A stretch of DNA of 64,000 bases from Perlucidibaca wandonensis (GCF_042677145.1 NZ_JBHTIT010000001.1:1674001-1738000), one strand, 5' to 3'. Shown: positions 25,660 to 35,048, counted from the stretch's first letter. The notes: generated by a model from the sequence alone, not told the origin. Made by a program: numbers and translations.

Positions 25660-27549
25660 TTATACTTCCACATCGGCCAAATTACCTTTGGCCTCTAACC
25701 ATATTTTGCGGTCGCCGGAGCGCTTTTTCGCCAGCAGCATATCCATCATTTCGTGTGTGGCTTCGGGTTCATCAAGTACCAGCTGGATGAGCCGGCGCGT
25801 ATCCGGAGCCATGGTGGTTTCGCGCAGTTGCAGCGGATTCATTTCGCCGAGACCTTTAAAGCGCGTGACTTGCGGCTTGCCACGCTTATTTTCAGCCTCT
25901 AAGCGATCAAGGATGCCTTTTTTCTCGGCTTCATCGAGGGCGTAAAACACTTGCTTGCCGAGGTCGATACGAAATAACGGCGGCATCGCAACACAGACAT
26001 GACCGCCACGCACTAGAGCTGGAAAGTGCTGCATAAACAGAGCGCAAAGCAGTGTGGCGATGTGAAGACCATCGGAGTCAGCGTCGGCGAGAATACAGAC
26101 CTTGCCATAACGCAGGCCGCTTAAATCTTCAGAACCGGGATCGACACCGAGCGCGACGGCAATGTCGTGCACTTCTTGCGAGGCGAGAATCTGTGTCGAC
26201 TCCACTTCCCATGTGTTGAGAATTTTACCGCGCAAGGGCATAACAGCCTGAAATTGGCGATCTCGAGCCTGCTTCGCTGAACCACCAGCGGAGTCACCTT
26301 CGACCAAAAATAATTCGCTGCGCTTGATATCTGAGCCAGCACAATCAGCCAACTTGCCAGGTAGTGCAGGGCCTGATGTGATGCGCTTACGAGCGACTTG
26401 TTTGTTTTGCTTCAGCCGGCGCTGAGCTGAATTAATCACGAGCTGAGCGAGCTGATCGGCCATCTCGGTGTGTTGGTTCAAATACAGCGAAAACGCATCC
26501 TTCACGACACCAGAGACAAACGCCGCGCACTCACGCGAGCTCAAGCGCTCTTTGGTTTGGCCGGCAAATTGCGGATCTTGCATCTTCACTGAAAGCACAA
26601 AAGCACAGCGATCCCAAAGATCTTCAGGTGCTAATTTGATGCCGCGCGGAAGTAGGCTGCGGAATTCGCAGAACTCTCGCAATGCATCGAGCAAGCCGCT
26701 ACGCAGGCCGTTTACGTGAGTGCCGCCCTGTATGGTGGGAATGAGGTTAACGTAGGATTCTTGCGTTAGATCGCCGCCTTCGGGCAACCACAACACCGCC
26801 CAATCTACCGTTTCGGCTTTGGACTCAAACTGACCTAGAAATGGCTCATCGGGCAGGCGCATCCAACCATCGGTAGCTTCAACCAGATAATCTCTTAAGC
26901 CATCTTGATAATGCCATTCGAGGCGCTCGCCGCTGGCGACATCGTGAAAATGTAAGTGTAGGCCGGGGCAAAGCACCGCTTTTGCGCGCAGCACATGCCT
27001 GAGTTTGGTCAGCGAGACTTTCGACGAGTCAAAGTATTTCGGATCGGGGCGAAAGCGCACCACCGTGCCTGTTGCGCGCTTAGCGCAATCACCAACAATT
27101 TGCAGATCATCACGCTTATAGCCATCGGCAAAGGTCATGCGCCAGAGCTGGCCATTGCGTTTTACTTCGACTTCCAAATGTGTCGATAAGGCGTTAACCA
27201 CTGAGGCGCCAACACCGTGCAAACCACCGGAATATTTATAATTTTTGCCGGAAAATTTACCGCCAGCATGCAGACGCGTGAGGATGAGCTCGATACCCGA
27301 AACGCCATGCTCAGGATGAATATCGACAGGCATACCACGGCCGTTGTCGCTGATCTCAATGAGGCCATCGGCGTGGAGCACAACGCGGACTTCATCAGCA
27401 AAACCGCCGAGGGCCTCGTCTACGGAGTTGTCGAGAATTTCCTGCACCATGTGGTTCGGGCGCGTGGTGTCGGTATACATGCCCGGGCGTTTGCGCACCG
27501 GATCTAGCCCCGATAAAACCTCAATAGCCGAGGCACTATAAACACTCAT
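25660..27549 (-). CDS. parE: DNA topoisomerase IV subunit B
   Basis: ParE is the ATPase subunit of topoisomerase IV. The 629 residues open with the GHKL fold (SAIEVLSGLDPVRKRPGMYTDT, EILDNSVDEAL with the Mg-binding Asn, ISDNGRGMPVD, GLHGVGASVVNAL). The transducer domain follows, then the TOPRIM domain with LVEGDSAGGSAKQARDR (about 415) and ILADADSDGLHIATLL, and GEMNPLQLRETTM near the end. The start overlaps the yqiB stop by ATGA, which ties it to the thiC-nudF-yqiB run upstream. Confidence 0.97.
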   Translation of the reverse strand: MSVYSASAIEVLSGLDPVRKRPGMYTDTTRPNHMVQEILDNSVDEALGGFADEVRVVLHADGLIEISDNGRGMPVDIHPEHGVSGIELILTRLHAGGKFSGKNYKYSGGLHGVGASVVNALSTHLEVEVKRNGQLWRMTFADGYKRDDLQIVGDCAKRATGTVVRFRPDPKYFDSSKVSLTKLRHVLRAKAVLCPGLHLHFHDVASGERLEWHYQDGLRDYLVEATDGWMRLPDEPFLGQFESKAETVDWAVLWLPEGGDLTQESYVNLIPTIQGGTHVNGLRSGLLDALREFCEFRSLLPRGIKLAPEDLWDRCAFVLSVKMQDPQFAGQTKERLSSRECAAFVSGVVKDAFSLYLNQHTEMADQLAQLVINSAQRRLKQNKQVARKRITSGPALPGKLADCAGSDIKRSELFLVEGDSAGGSAKQARDRQFQAVMPLRGKILNTWEVESTQILASQEVHDIAVALGVDPGSEDLSGLRYGKVCILADADSDGLHIATLLCALFMQHFPALVRGGHVCVAMPPLFRIDLGKQVFYALDEAEKKGILDRLEAENKRGKPQVTRFKGLGEMNPLQLRETTMAPDTRRLIQLVLDEPEATHEMMDMLLAKKRSGDRKIWLEAKGNLADVEV

Positions 27550-28085
27550 TCCACATCCTCCGAGGGCGCCAAAGGCGGCTGCGATAAGCCATCCCAGCGC
27601 GAAAAATCAGGCAATAATCGAGGGTCTCTAGCATGACCATAAGCCAAGCAATGCTGCAGACAATCACCTAAAAATCGATTTACTAATTCTTTTTCGTTGA
27701 CGCGCCAGCCTTGTGCGTCGGCGAGGCCAACAATAGCGGGAATCCGCCGCGCGCGCTGAAAGCGTAAGACATCGGCCATTTCGGCGTCATTATAGAGGCG
27801 CACTTCCATGTCGAGCTCGGGGCACCACGGCAAGGCCGGGGTCATCTGTGCCAAACGCCAAGTCTCGGTATAACGCGTTTGTTCGATACGGCTGAGCTGC
27901 AAAACCGGTTGCGGCAACCACAGCTCGCCAAACTTGACCGATTCACCCCAGGCAAACTCAATTGGCGCAATATAGCCCACGCGAGCGTGCACGCCAGCAC
28001 CGCGCAGGAGTTTGGTCATGCGCGCGTAATTGAGTTCGTAAAGTGCATGCATGCCCGCCAGATCGACGGTGTATCGCGGCCACAT
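27546..28085 (-). CDS. yqiB: DUF1249 family protein, YqiB-like
   Basis: The match to E. coli YqiB is in short blocks: RYTVDLAGMHALYELNYARM at the start, then SRIEQTRYTETWRLAQMTPAL, MEVRLYNDAEMADV and a late NRFLGDCLQHCLAYG. The function is unknown. At 179 residues it is longer than YqiB (about 140), because of an insert around 30-55 and a C-terminal tail rich in Arg, Pro and Trp. In E. coli yqiB lies between nudF and cpdA in the tolC-parE region. Here cpdA and yqiA are missing and yqiB directly overlaps parE. Confidence 0.87.
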   Translation of the reverse strand: MWPRYTVDLAGMHALYELNYARMTKLLRGAGVHARVGYIAPIEFAWGESVKFGELWLPQPVLQLSRIEQTRYTETWRLAQMTPALPWCPELDMEVRLYNDAEMADVLRFQRARRIPAIVGLADAQGWRVNEKELVNRFLGDCLQHCLAYGHARDPRLLPDFSRWDGLSQPPLAPSEDVE

Positions 28086-28090
28086 TGAGG

Positions 28091-28705
28091 CTATTTACCC
28101 CACTTCTTTTTCAGGCGATCGCGATTCGCAGCGTACCACTGCACAGCAAGCATGCACGGCGCGTTATTGATACGACCTTGCGCAAGCCATTGCAGCGCTT
28201 GGTTTAGACTGACCACGGTAACGCGAATGTTCTCGCCCTCTTCCACTACGCCGTGCACGCCACCGGCGCGGGACAAATTGGCTGGGGCGACAAACAAGGT
28301 GAAGCGCTCATCAGAGCCGCCAGCACTGGGCATAAACTCAAAGACTTTTTCTAGCTCTGAAATAGCCACGCCGGCCTCTTCGACAGTTTCGCGAATAGCC
28401 ACGGCTTCCAGTGATTCGCCAGGCTCAACCAAGCCCGCAACCACTTCGATTTGCCAAGGGTATTTATCCGCCATGGCGCCAACACGAAACTGCTCAATTA
28501 GCAGCAGCTCGCTGGTCTCAGGATCGATAACCAGCACGCCGACTGCATGCGGCCGAACAAATAACTCACGGCTAATTTCTGGGCCCATTGATCCATCGAA
28601 CTGGCGGTGCTTTAAGCGCACGCGATCGAGGCGATAAAAGCCTTGAAACACAGTATCGCGCTGGATGACTTCGATATCGCCAGATTCAGATTCGCCGTGA
28701 TTCAT
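28091..28705 (-). CDS. nudF: ADP-ribose pyrophosphatase, Nudix family
   Basis: NudF hydrolyses ADP-ribose to AMP and ribose 5-phosphate, removing a reactive sugar nucleotide. The 204 residues have a complete Nudix box, GLVEPGESLEAVAIRETVEEAGV (about 92-114), preceded by LLIEQFRVGAMADKYPWQIEVVA, and the downstream FEFMPSAGGSDERFTLFVA stretch typical of NudF. The ATG shares one base with the thiC stop (TGATG), and yqiB starts 5 bases after its end, so thiC-nudF-yqiB are one unit. Confidence 0.95.
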   Translation of the reverse strand: MNHGESESGDIEVIQRDTVFQGFYRLDRVRLKHRQFDGSMGPEISRELFVRPHAVGVLVIDPETSELLLIEQFRVGAMADKYPWQIEVVAGLVEPGESLEAVAIRETVEEAGVAISELEKVFEFMPSAGGSDERFTLFVAPANLSRAGGVHGVVEEGENIRVTVVSLNQALQWLAQGRINNAPCMLAVQWYAANRDRLKKKWGK

Positions 28706-30597
28706 CAGACTTCCTTATAGAGCTGCGCGCCTTGGCGACGGAACTCTGCGGACATTTCGGCCATGCCTTTTTCTGCCTCTGCTAACTCCTCAGCAGTTTT
28801 ATTAGCATCGAGCTTATCGGCGTAATCACGCACATCTTGGGTGATTTTCATCGAGCAAAACTTCGGGCCACACATGGAGCAGAAATGCGCCACTTTATGC
28901 GCCTCTTTCGGCAGCGTTTCATCGTGATATGAGCGAGCGGTATCGGGGTCGAGCGCGAGATTGAATTGGTCATCCCAACGGAATTCAAAGCGGGCTTTGC
29001 TCAGTGCGTTGTCGCGAATTTGCGAACCCGGATGGCCTTTCGCCAAATCGGCGGCATGAGCGGCGATCTTGTAGGTGATGATGCCGTCTTTCACATCTTT
29101 TTTATTGGGCAGGCCCAAATGCTCTTTCGGTGTCACATAGCAGAGCATGGCGCAGCCGAACCAACCGATCATGGCAGCGCCAATGCCGGAAGTGATGTGG
29201 TCATAGCCTGGTGCGATGTCGGTGGTGAGCGGGCCTAAGGTGTAGAACGGCGCTTCATCGCAGCATTCAAGCTGCTTATCCATATTCTCTTTGATCAAAT
29301 GCATAGGCACGTGGCCTGGGCCTTCGATCATAGTTTGCACATCGTGCTTCCACGCGATTTTAGTCAGCTCGCCAAGTGCTTCTAGCTCACCAAACTGGGC
29401 CGCATCATTGGCATCGGCAATTGAACCAGGACGTAGACCATCACCAAGTGAGAAGGACACGTCGTAGGCTTTCATGATTTCGCAGATGTCTTCGAAATGC
29501 GTGTAAAGGAAGTTTTCTTTGTGATGCGCCAAGCACCACTTAGCCATGATGGAACCACCGCGCGAAACAATGCCAGTCATGCGTTTTGCAGTCAGTGGCA
29601 CGTGGCGCAAGAGCACACCAGCATGGATAGTGAAGTAATCCACGCCCTGCTCGGCCTGCTCAATAAGCGTGTCGCGATAAAGTTCCCACGTTAAGTCTTC
29701 AGCAACACCGCCGACTTTTTCCAAAGCCTGATACACCGGCACCGTGCCAATTGGCACCGGCGAGTTACGAATGATCCATTCGCGAGTTTCGTGGATGTTT
29801 TTGCCGGTGGAAAGATCCATCACGGTGTCGCCACCCCAACGGATGGCCCAGGTCATTTTTTCCACCTCTTCATCGATCGAAGAGCCCAGCGCTGAGTTAC
29901 CGATATTGGCGTTGACCTTAACCAAAAAGTTACGGCCAATAATCATAGGCTCGACTTCAGTGTGGTTAATGTTGGCAGGAATGATCGCGCGGCCACGAGC
30001 AATTTCTTCACGCACGAATTCAGGCGTGATGATTTTCGGAATCGACGCACCAAAACTCTGGCCCGGATGCTGATGGTGCAACAGGCCGCTATCGGCCATA
30101 GCTTCATAGCGCTGATTTTCACGAATCGCTACGTATTCCATTTCCGGCGTGATGATGCCGCGACGCGCATAATGCATTTGCGACACATTCATGCCGGCCT
30201 TAGCGCGGCGTGGTTGGCGCGTGTGGCCAAAGCGCAAATTAGCAGTGGTTAAGTCTTTTTCGCGCTGTAGGCCGAAGGTTGAGCTAACGCCACTGAGCAA
30301 TTCAACATCGCCACGCTCATCGATCCAGCTCGAGCGCACACTGGCCAAGCCTTGGCGAATATCAATTTTCACCGATGGGTCGGTGTAAGGACCGGATGTG
30401 TCGTACACAATGACCGGCGCATTTTTCTCAATGCCATTATTGGTATGTGTGTCATCCAAGCTAATTTCGCGCTGCGGCACGCGAATATCAGGACGCGAGC
30501 CCGTAACGTAGACCTTGCGCGAGTTTGGCAACGGCGCAATGGCTGCTGCATCGACAGTGGCAGCACTGCTTAAAAAGGCTTTTTCGGGCGAATTCAT
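28705..30597 (-). CDS. thiC: Phosphomethylpyrimidine synthase
   Basis: ThiC is a radical-SAM enzyme that rearranges aminoimidazole ribotide into the hydroxymethylpyrimidine phosphate of thiamin. The 630 residues carry the C-terminal cluster motif CSMCGPKFC (near 570), the GPLTTDIAPGYDHIT block, and the zinc and substrate region MIEGPGHVPMHLI. The ATG has AGGA 7 bases upstream. Unlike many thiC genes it has no recognisable TPP riboswitch in the 216 bases before it. Only a GC-rich hairpin is present. It heads the nudF-yqiB-parE-parC-serB run and is divergent from tolC. Confidence 0.97.
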   Translation of the reverse strand: MNSPEKAFLSSAATVDAAAIAPLPNSRKVYVTGSRPDIRVPQREISLDDTHTNNGIEKNAPVIVYDTSGPYTDPSVKIDIRQGLASVRSSWIDERGDVELLSGVSSTFGLQREKDLTTANLRFGHTRQPRRAKAGMNVSQMHYARRGIITPEMEYVAIRENQRYEAMADSGLLHHQHPGQSFGASIPKIITPEFVREEIARGRAIIPANINHTEVEPMIIGRNFLVKVNANIGNSALGSSIDEEVEKMTWAIRWGGDTVMDLSTGKNIHETREWIIRNSPVPIGTVPVYQALEKVGGVAEDLTWELYRDTLIEQAEQGVDYFTIHAGVLLRHVPLTAKRMTGIVSRGGSIMAKWCLAHHKENFLYTHFEDICEIMKAYDVSFSLGDGLRPGSIADANDAAQFGELEALGELTKIAWKHDVQTMIEGPGHVPMHLIKENMDKQLECCDEAPFYTLGPLTTDIAPGYDHITSGIGAAMIGWFGCAMLCYVTPKEHLGLPNKKDVKDGIITYKIAAHAADLAKGHPGSQIRDNALSKARFEFRWDDQFNLALDPDTARSYHDETLPKEAHKVAHFCSMCGPKFCSMKITQDVRDYADKLDANKTAEELAEAEKGMAEMSAEFRRQGAQLYKEV

Positions 30598-30623
30598 GAG
30601 CTCATCCTGATGGCGTAGTAAAT

Positions 30624-30641
30624 AGCGGCCGCTCGGCCGCT
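30624..30641 (-). other. GC-rich hairpin in the thiC leader
   Basis: AGCGGCC, a 4-base loop and GGCCGCT form a perfect 7-base stem, 26 to 43 bases before the thiC start codon and just upstream of its ribosome site. It has no T-run, so it is not a terminator. A role in mRNA stability or translation is possible but unproven. Confidence 0.5.
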
Positions 30642-30813
30642 CAGCGATGCGCCACTATATAGCGCGAGGGCCTGCTGTCACAACACGACGCGAGGCTTTG
30701 AGTGCCTGCTTTGCTCCTACATGTGTAGTGTATGAGCAGCTCATCGGCACGATGACTTGCACGTCACCGCGCCTCAGCTTAGGCTCTCGCAATCATTTTT
30801 TGAGTCATGCCTC

Positions 30814-32166
30814 ATGCGCACTTTGTCCAAACGCCTGCTTAGCTTGGCCATGCTGTCTATTTCCACCGCTACTATTGCGCTGCCGGCGCATGCGCTAGAC
30901 CTACTTGGCGCCATTCAACTCGCCTCAGTCAATGATCCAAATTTAGCGGCAGTACGTGCACAACGCCTCGCTGCAGGCCAATCCACGATTATTGCGCGCT
31001 CAGCGCTATTGCCGCACTTAGGTGCAGAAGCCAGCTATAACAAAATCAACATCAATAGCCAGTCAGCCGCCCTTGGCAAGCTCGACTACAAGCAAACCAC
31101 CTGGGGCGCACGCCTAACTCAGCCAATTTTTCATTGGGATGCTTGGCATCAGTACAAGGCCATTAGTGCACAGCGTTCGCAGCAGGAAGCCGAGGCCGAT
31201 AGCCGCACCCAAGAGTTATTTTTAGGTGTTGCCAGTGCTTATTTTGATGTACTGCGTGCGCAAGACACACTGGCGTTCGCGCAGGCACAAGAAAATGCAT
31301 TGAGCAGCCAGCGCGATAAAGCTCAGGCACAATTTAAAGTCGGCGTGATCGCTCGCGCCGATGTTGTAGAGGCCGATGCTCAGCGTGACACCGCGACTGC
31401 CGAGCGCTTGAGCGCTGAAATAGGCCTAACTCATGCCAAGGAAACGCTAAACGCCGCTTTAGCCACCGAAGTCGATGATTTATCACCTTTACCAGAAAGC
31501 ATCCCGACCCCAAACCCAGTGCCGAATGACTCCAAAGCATGGGCCGAACTCGCGAAGCAAAACAACCCTGGCTTAATTGCCGCACGCTTCGCCGCAACGG
31601 CCGCAGCGAAAGCTAAAGAAGCGCAACGGGCAGGCTTCCTACCATCCATTGATGCCTATGCCAGCACCGGCGATATTCGCAATTCAGATATCACACCACC
31701 CAACCCAAACTCGCCGATCAACTTTAATGCTGGCCGCCAAAGTGCTATCGGCGTAGAGGCGCGCTGGGAGCTATTTGCCGGCGGTCGCACGCTGGCGTTG
31801 GTCAAGCAAGCTGGTTATCAAGCCGATGCCGCTCGCGCAGCGGCGATGGCGCAAGAACATCAAATCGTGACCGCTACACGCACCGCATTTATGACGGTTA
31901 AAACCGATAGCCAACGCCTTGCCGCTCGCCAGCGCGCCCTGCGCTCAGCAGAGCTCGCGCGTGAGGCCGCACAGGCCGGCTACTCAGTAGGCTCGCGTAA
32001 TATCGTCGAGTTGTTGCAAGCTGAAACACGCGTTTATTCCGCTAGCCGTGACTACGCTAACGCGCGCTACGACTATGTGATGAATAGCTTGCGATTGAAG
32101 GCGCTGGCCGGGCAGCTAGATGAAGCGACAGTTGCGACGGTGAACGGCTGGTTAGCGGCAAAATAA
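30814..32166 (+). CDS. tolC: TolC family outer-membrane efflux channel
   Basis: TolC trimers form the outer-membrane exit duct for efflux pumps and type I secretion. The ATG at 30814 is chosen because it starts a signal peptide (MRTLSKRLLSLAMLS, cut after LPAHA) directly followed by LDLLGAIQLASVNDPNLAA, the usual mature start. Total length is 450 residues. Two internal repeats of the family are seen, each with long Ala/Gln/Arg-rich coiled-coil helices, and the late VGSRNIVELLQAETRVYSASRDYANARYDYVM block. A type I secretion TolC is the best call. Synteny with thiC and nudF fits. Confidence 0.94.
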   Translation: MRTLSKRLLSLAMLSISTATIALPAHALDLLGAIQLASVNDPNLAAVRAQRLAAGQSTIIARSALLPHLGAEASYNKININSQSAALGKLDYKQTTWGARLTQPIFHWDAWHQYKAISAQRSQQEAEADSRTQELFLGVASAYFDVLRAQDTLAFAQAQENALSSQRDKAQAQFKVGVIARADVVEADAQRDTATAERLSAEIGLTHAKETLNAALATEVDDLSPLPESIPTPNPVPNDSKAWAELAKQNNPGLIAARFAATAAAKAKEAQRAGFLPSIDAYASTGDIRNSDITPPNPNSPINFNAGRQSAIGVEARWELFAGGRTLALVKQAGYQADAARAAAMAQEHQIVTATRTAFMTVKTDSQRLAARQRALRSAELAREAAQAGYSVGSRNIVELLQAETRVYSASRDYANARYDYVMNSLRLKALAGQLDEATVATVNGWLAAK

Positions 32167-32200
32167 GCGTAATGGTCGGATGCTTATGGCGTGATCGCCG

Positions 32201-32941
32201 CTAAGGCAATAGCTGCCCTAGTGCCACTGCGACCGCTGTCTCTACGCGCAAAATACGTGGGCCGAGATCGCAGCAGATTAGGCCTGCGGCCTGCAGTTTT
32301 TCTATTTCATAAGCGATAAATCCACCCTCTGGGCCAATGGCTAAGAGCGTGGGCTTAGTACTGGGGGATAAGCGCCTCGTCTCTGCACTGCCCTCTTGTG
32401 GCCCATTAGCTTGCTTAGCTGGATGCGCGACCCAGCCTTGGCGACCCTGCATTAACGCCGGCAAATCATCCTCGACAAATGGTTTAAAACGCGGTGCCAA
32501 TGTCACTCGCGGAGCGACTGTGTCGCCAGCCTGCTCCAGCCCCAAACGCAGCTGCTCAGCAATAGCCGCCTCGCTGAGCCACGGGCTTTGCCAAAAGCTT
32601 TTTTCCACGCGAAAACTATTGATTAAAACCAGCTCAGTCACGCCCAACGTCACCACCATTTGCAAGATGCGCTTGAGCATTTTCGGTCGCGGCAACGCCA
32701 GCACTAAAACCATTTCGCGTTTTGGCGGAGGCGGTGTATCGAGACGAATGCGCAGTGTCGCCTGCTCAGGCGAAAGCGCGATGATCTCACCTTGACCGAT
32801 CATGCCACCTAGTTCACCGACTTTTAAAAGCGAGCCAATTTCAGGGCGATTTACGGTGAGCAAATGCTGTAAGCGGCGATCGCGCAACACCAGCGTGTCG
32901 GGTGCGATTAAATCTTCCGATGTAAAAGTGATGAGGTTCAC
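32201..32941 (-). CDS. rsmE: 16S rRNA (uracil1498-N3)-methyltransferase
   Basis: RsmE methylates U1498 of 16S rRNA. It is a SPOUT methyltransferase with the knotted SAM site. Visible motifs are LRDRRLQHLLTVNR in the N-terminal PUA-like part, PKMLKRILQMVVTLGVTELVLI, LLAIGPEGGF with the following Glu, and LGPRILRVETA near the end. The GTG at 32941 is chosen: it overlaps the waaA stop (GTGA), has GAGG upstream, and gives the family-like start MNLITF in place of a longer unconserved extension. Length is 246 residues. It is probably coupled to waaA. Confidence 0.94.
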   Translation of the reverse strand: MNLITFTSEDLIAPDTLVLRDRRLQHLLTVNRPEIGSLLKVGELGGMIGQGEIIALSPEQATLRIRLDTPPPPKREMVLVLALPRPKMLKRILQMVVTLGVTELVLINSFRVEKSFWQSPWLSEAAIAEQLRLGLEQAGDTVAPRVTLAPRFKPFVEDDLPALMQGRQGWVAHPAKQANGPQEGSAETRRLSPSTKPTLLAIGPEGGFIAYEIEKLQAAGLICCDLGPRILRVETAVAVALGQLLP

Positions 32942-34233
32942 GCGCCCTCGCCCAACCAAGGCGCTAACAACTCCAGCTGTCGCCCCACTGCGCCCTGATT
33001 TGCCGCCATGACGGCCGCACCTGCAGCACGCTGCCTCTGCAGTAACTCAGGATCATCGAAGCGCGCTAAAACTGCCTGCGCTAGCTCCGCCGCGCTGCTC
33101 ACGACAGTCAAAGCGCCGGCCGCGATGAGCGTGTCATTGATGCTTTGAAAGTTGGTGTAATGCGGGCCGGTCAGCGTCGACACGCCCACAGCCAATGGCT
33201 CCAGCGCATTATGTCCGCCGCCTGGCGCAAGCAGCGAGCCGCCAACAAAAGCCACTTTCGCCATGGCCAGCCAGAGCAATAACTCACCCATGCTATCGGC
33301 CAGCAATACTTGCGTGTTGGCGCCGACTAGCTCATGCGATGAGCGCCTAACAGCCTGCAAGCCTTCGTTGCTAATGAGCTTAGCGACGGCATCGAAGCGC
33401 TCTGGATGGCGTGGCACCAAAATCAGCAGCGCCTCGGGATGTGTCTGCAAAATTGCACGATGCGCTGCCAGCACAATCTCATCTTCACCCGCATGCGTAC
33501 TTGCTGCGACCCACACCGACCGCTGAAGCAAAGACCACGCCACGCGCCAGCGCGCAGCGTCATCATGCAAATGCTCAGGCACGGCGAGATCGAACTTAAC
33601 GCTACCTGTGCGCACAACTTGATTCGATGGCACCCCCAGCAAGCAAAAGCGCTCAGCCGTAGCCTCATCTTGCGCAGCCACCACCGTGAGTTGGCGCATC
33701 AATTCAGCACCAAGAAGGCCCGCACGCTCATAGCCACGTGCCGAGCGCTCCGAGAGCCGAGCATTGGCGAGCATCACCGGAATGCCACGAGCCCGTGCCG
33801 CCACCAAAGTATTTGGCCACAACTCAGTTTCCATAATCACTAATGCGCGCGGCTGCCAGTGCGCGAGAAAGCGCCGCACGGCCCACGGGAAATCATACGG
33901 CGCATAGACATGGGCAAAGTCAGCATTGTCATCGCCCCAAAGCGCACGCACTTGCGCCGAGCCAGTCGGCGTCATGGTCGTGATCAGTAGTGGCACATCG
34001 GGATAATGCTCGCGAATGGCCTCGACCAACGGTCGCGCAGCCAATGTTTCACCAAGCGAAACTGCATGCAGCCAAATCGGGCGCGTGAGCATTGAGGCAT
34101 CGCTCGGGGCCCGCCCCAAACGCTCGCGCCAACGCAGGCGATAAGCAGGCGACGCGCGCCCGCGCAGCCATAGCCGCAGAAACACAAAAGGGAATGCTAG
34201 CGTGAGCAACACGGTGTAGAGCCAACGGGGCAA
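32938..34233 (-). CDS. waaA: 3-deoxy-D-manno-octulosonic acid transferase
   Basis: WaaA adds Kdo sugars to lipid IV-A in LPS synthesis at the inner membrane. A TTG at 34233 is the preferred start: GAGGA lies 7 bases before it and it opens the usual membrane anchor PRWLYTVLLTLAFPFVFLRLWLRGR, giving 431 residues (425 in E. coli). The frame stays open to 34281 without conservation. Motifs seen are WLHAVSLGE with the catalytic Glu (near 56), TTMTPTGS, METELWPN, and the C-terminal GGSLLAPGGGHNALEPLAVG. It is divergent from the acyltransferase, with the repeat-flanked membrane gene lying between them. Confidence 0.95.
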   Translation of the reverse strand: MPRWLYTVLLTLAFPFVFLRLWLRGRASPAYRLRWRERLGRAPSDASMLTRPIWLHAVSLGETLAARPLVEAIREHYPDVPLLITTMTPTGSAQVRALWGDDNADFAHVYAPYDFPWAVRRFLAHWQPRALVIMETELWPNTLVAARARGIPVMLANARLSERSARGYERAGLLGAELMRQLTVVAAQDEATAERFCLLGVPSNQVVRTGSVKFDLAVPEHLHDDAARWRVAWSLLQRSVWVAASTHAGEDEIVLAAHRAILQTHPEALLILVPRHPERFDAVAKLISNEGLQAVRRSSHELVGANTQVLLADSMGELLLWLAMAKVAFVGGSLLAPGGGHNALEPLAVGVSTLTGPHYTNFQSINDTLIAAGALTVVSSAAELAQAVLARFDDPELLQRQRAAGAAVMAANQGAVGRQLELLAPWLGEGA

Positions 34234-34274
34234 AAGCCATTCCTCGGAAATACTGGAGGCAATGATTCTACCCG

Positions 34275-34318
34275 CATACACTAGGCGCTGTTTAGGTTTT
34301 GATGACAGGTAATTATGG
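34275..34318 (+). repeat. Direct repeat copy 1 (44 bp) left of the inserted membrane-protein gene
   Basis: This 44-base segment matches 35088-35131 at 40 of 44 positions, without gaps. It ends in ATGG at the same place where copy 2 holds the acyltransferase start codon. Here the ATG would code for only 12 residues (to a TAG at 34351). It looks like the old leader and start of the acyltransferase gene, left behind when the segment between the copies arrived. Confidence 0.9.
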
Positions 34319-34406
34319 CTCGCGGATATGCCTTAAAAGATTCCGATCAGTAGAGCCAGCTACAGAATAATCGCCCTATCAAGCAGATAGCCAATGAGAC
34401 AGTAAA

Positions 34407-35048
34407 TTGAAAAGCCACGTATCCACCCTAAAAGTCTTACTCCCGCCACTGGCCGCCTATCTAGGCATTGCTGCCTACATAGCACTAAAGGCACCGCTCG
34501 AAGTTTCGACTTTTTTATATAGCGAAAGTGGTCCATACGAAGTGTTCAGCACAGTCCTATGGTTAATACTGGCTGCCGTTGTTTTATTGCAGAGCCAGCT
34601 GCAGTTACGTGTTCGCCTTGGCTCAAGTATCGCAGCTCTACTTATGTGCGCCCGAGAGTTTGATATGCATAAGGCATTGTTTAGCGATAGCTTTATCAAA
34701 TCCAACTTTTATAAAAGCCCAGATACTCCTTTGTACGACAAGCTTATTGGCGGCTTAATTTTGCTTCTCATGATTGCTTTGCTTATATATTTAGCCAAGC
34801 TTATGCTGCAGTTTTTACGCAATCACGCAAGCTCAGACACCTCAGCACACCTACTTGTTTACAGCCTTGCGCTAGGTGCTACATCCAAGATTCTTGATCG
34901 CTTTAGTTCACAAATGCATGAGCTATTTAATATCGCTATTCCTGCAAATGCTCGACTTGTCATTGTGGCCATGGAAGAGAGTCTTGAAATGGCTTTGCCA
35001 CTTTTGCTTATTTTGGCACTCCTGACTTATCGGCGACGTTTGGGCTAG
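34407..35048 (+). CDS. Polytopic membrane protein of unknown function
   Basis: I do not recognise this 213-residue protein. Hydrophobic stretches at about 8-28, 45-63, 71-82, 113-132, 146-160 and 194-208 suggest five or six membrane segments. Charged residues lie at or near the membrane in three clusters: ARE-FDMHK (82-89), LDR (163-165) and MEESLE (189-194). Such a pattern is found in integral-membrane enzymes or channels, but no family can be named. The start is a TTG with only a weak ribosome site. Base use is A+T-richer than waaA and the acyltransferase on each side. It lies alone between two 44-base direct repeats, which suggests recent arrival. Confidence 0.72.
   Translation: MKSHVSTLKVLLPPLAAYLGIAAYIALKAPLEVSTFLYSESGPYEVFSTVLWLILAAVVLLQSQLQLRVRLGSSIAALLMCAREFDMHKALFSDSFIKSNFYKSPDTPLYDKLIGGLILLLMIALLIYLAKLMLQFLRNHASSDTSAHLLVYSLALGATSKILDRFSSQMHELFNIAIPANARLVIVAMEESLEMALPLLLILALLTYRRRLG

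Noticed and set aside
30745..30761. Sigma-54-like CGGCAC...CTTGCA upstream of tolC
   Set aside because: The GG to GC distance is 11 bases instead of the strict 10, so it is not a credible -24/-12 element.
30598..30813. TPP riboswitch before thiC
   Set aside because: Neither the CTGAGA stretch nor the ACC-TGATCTGG-type core is seen on the minus strand.
34300..34312. CTGTCAT (minus strand) inside the 44-bp repeats as a PhoB box
   Set aside because: Only one half-site is present; no second copy at 11 bases.
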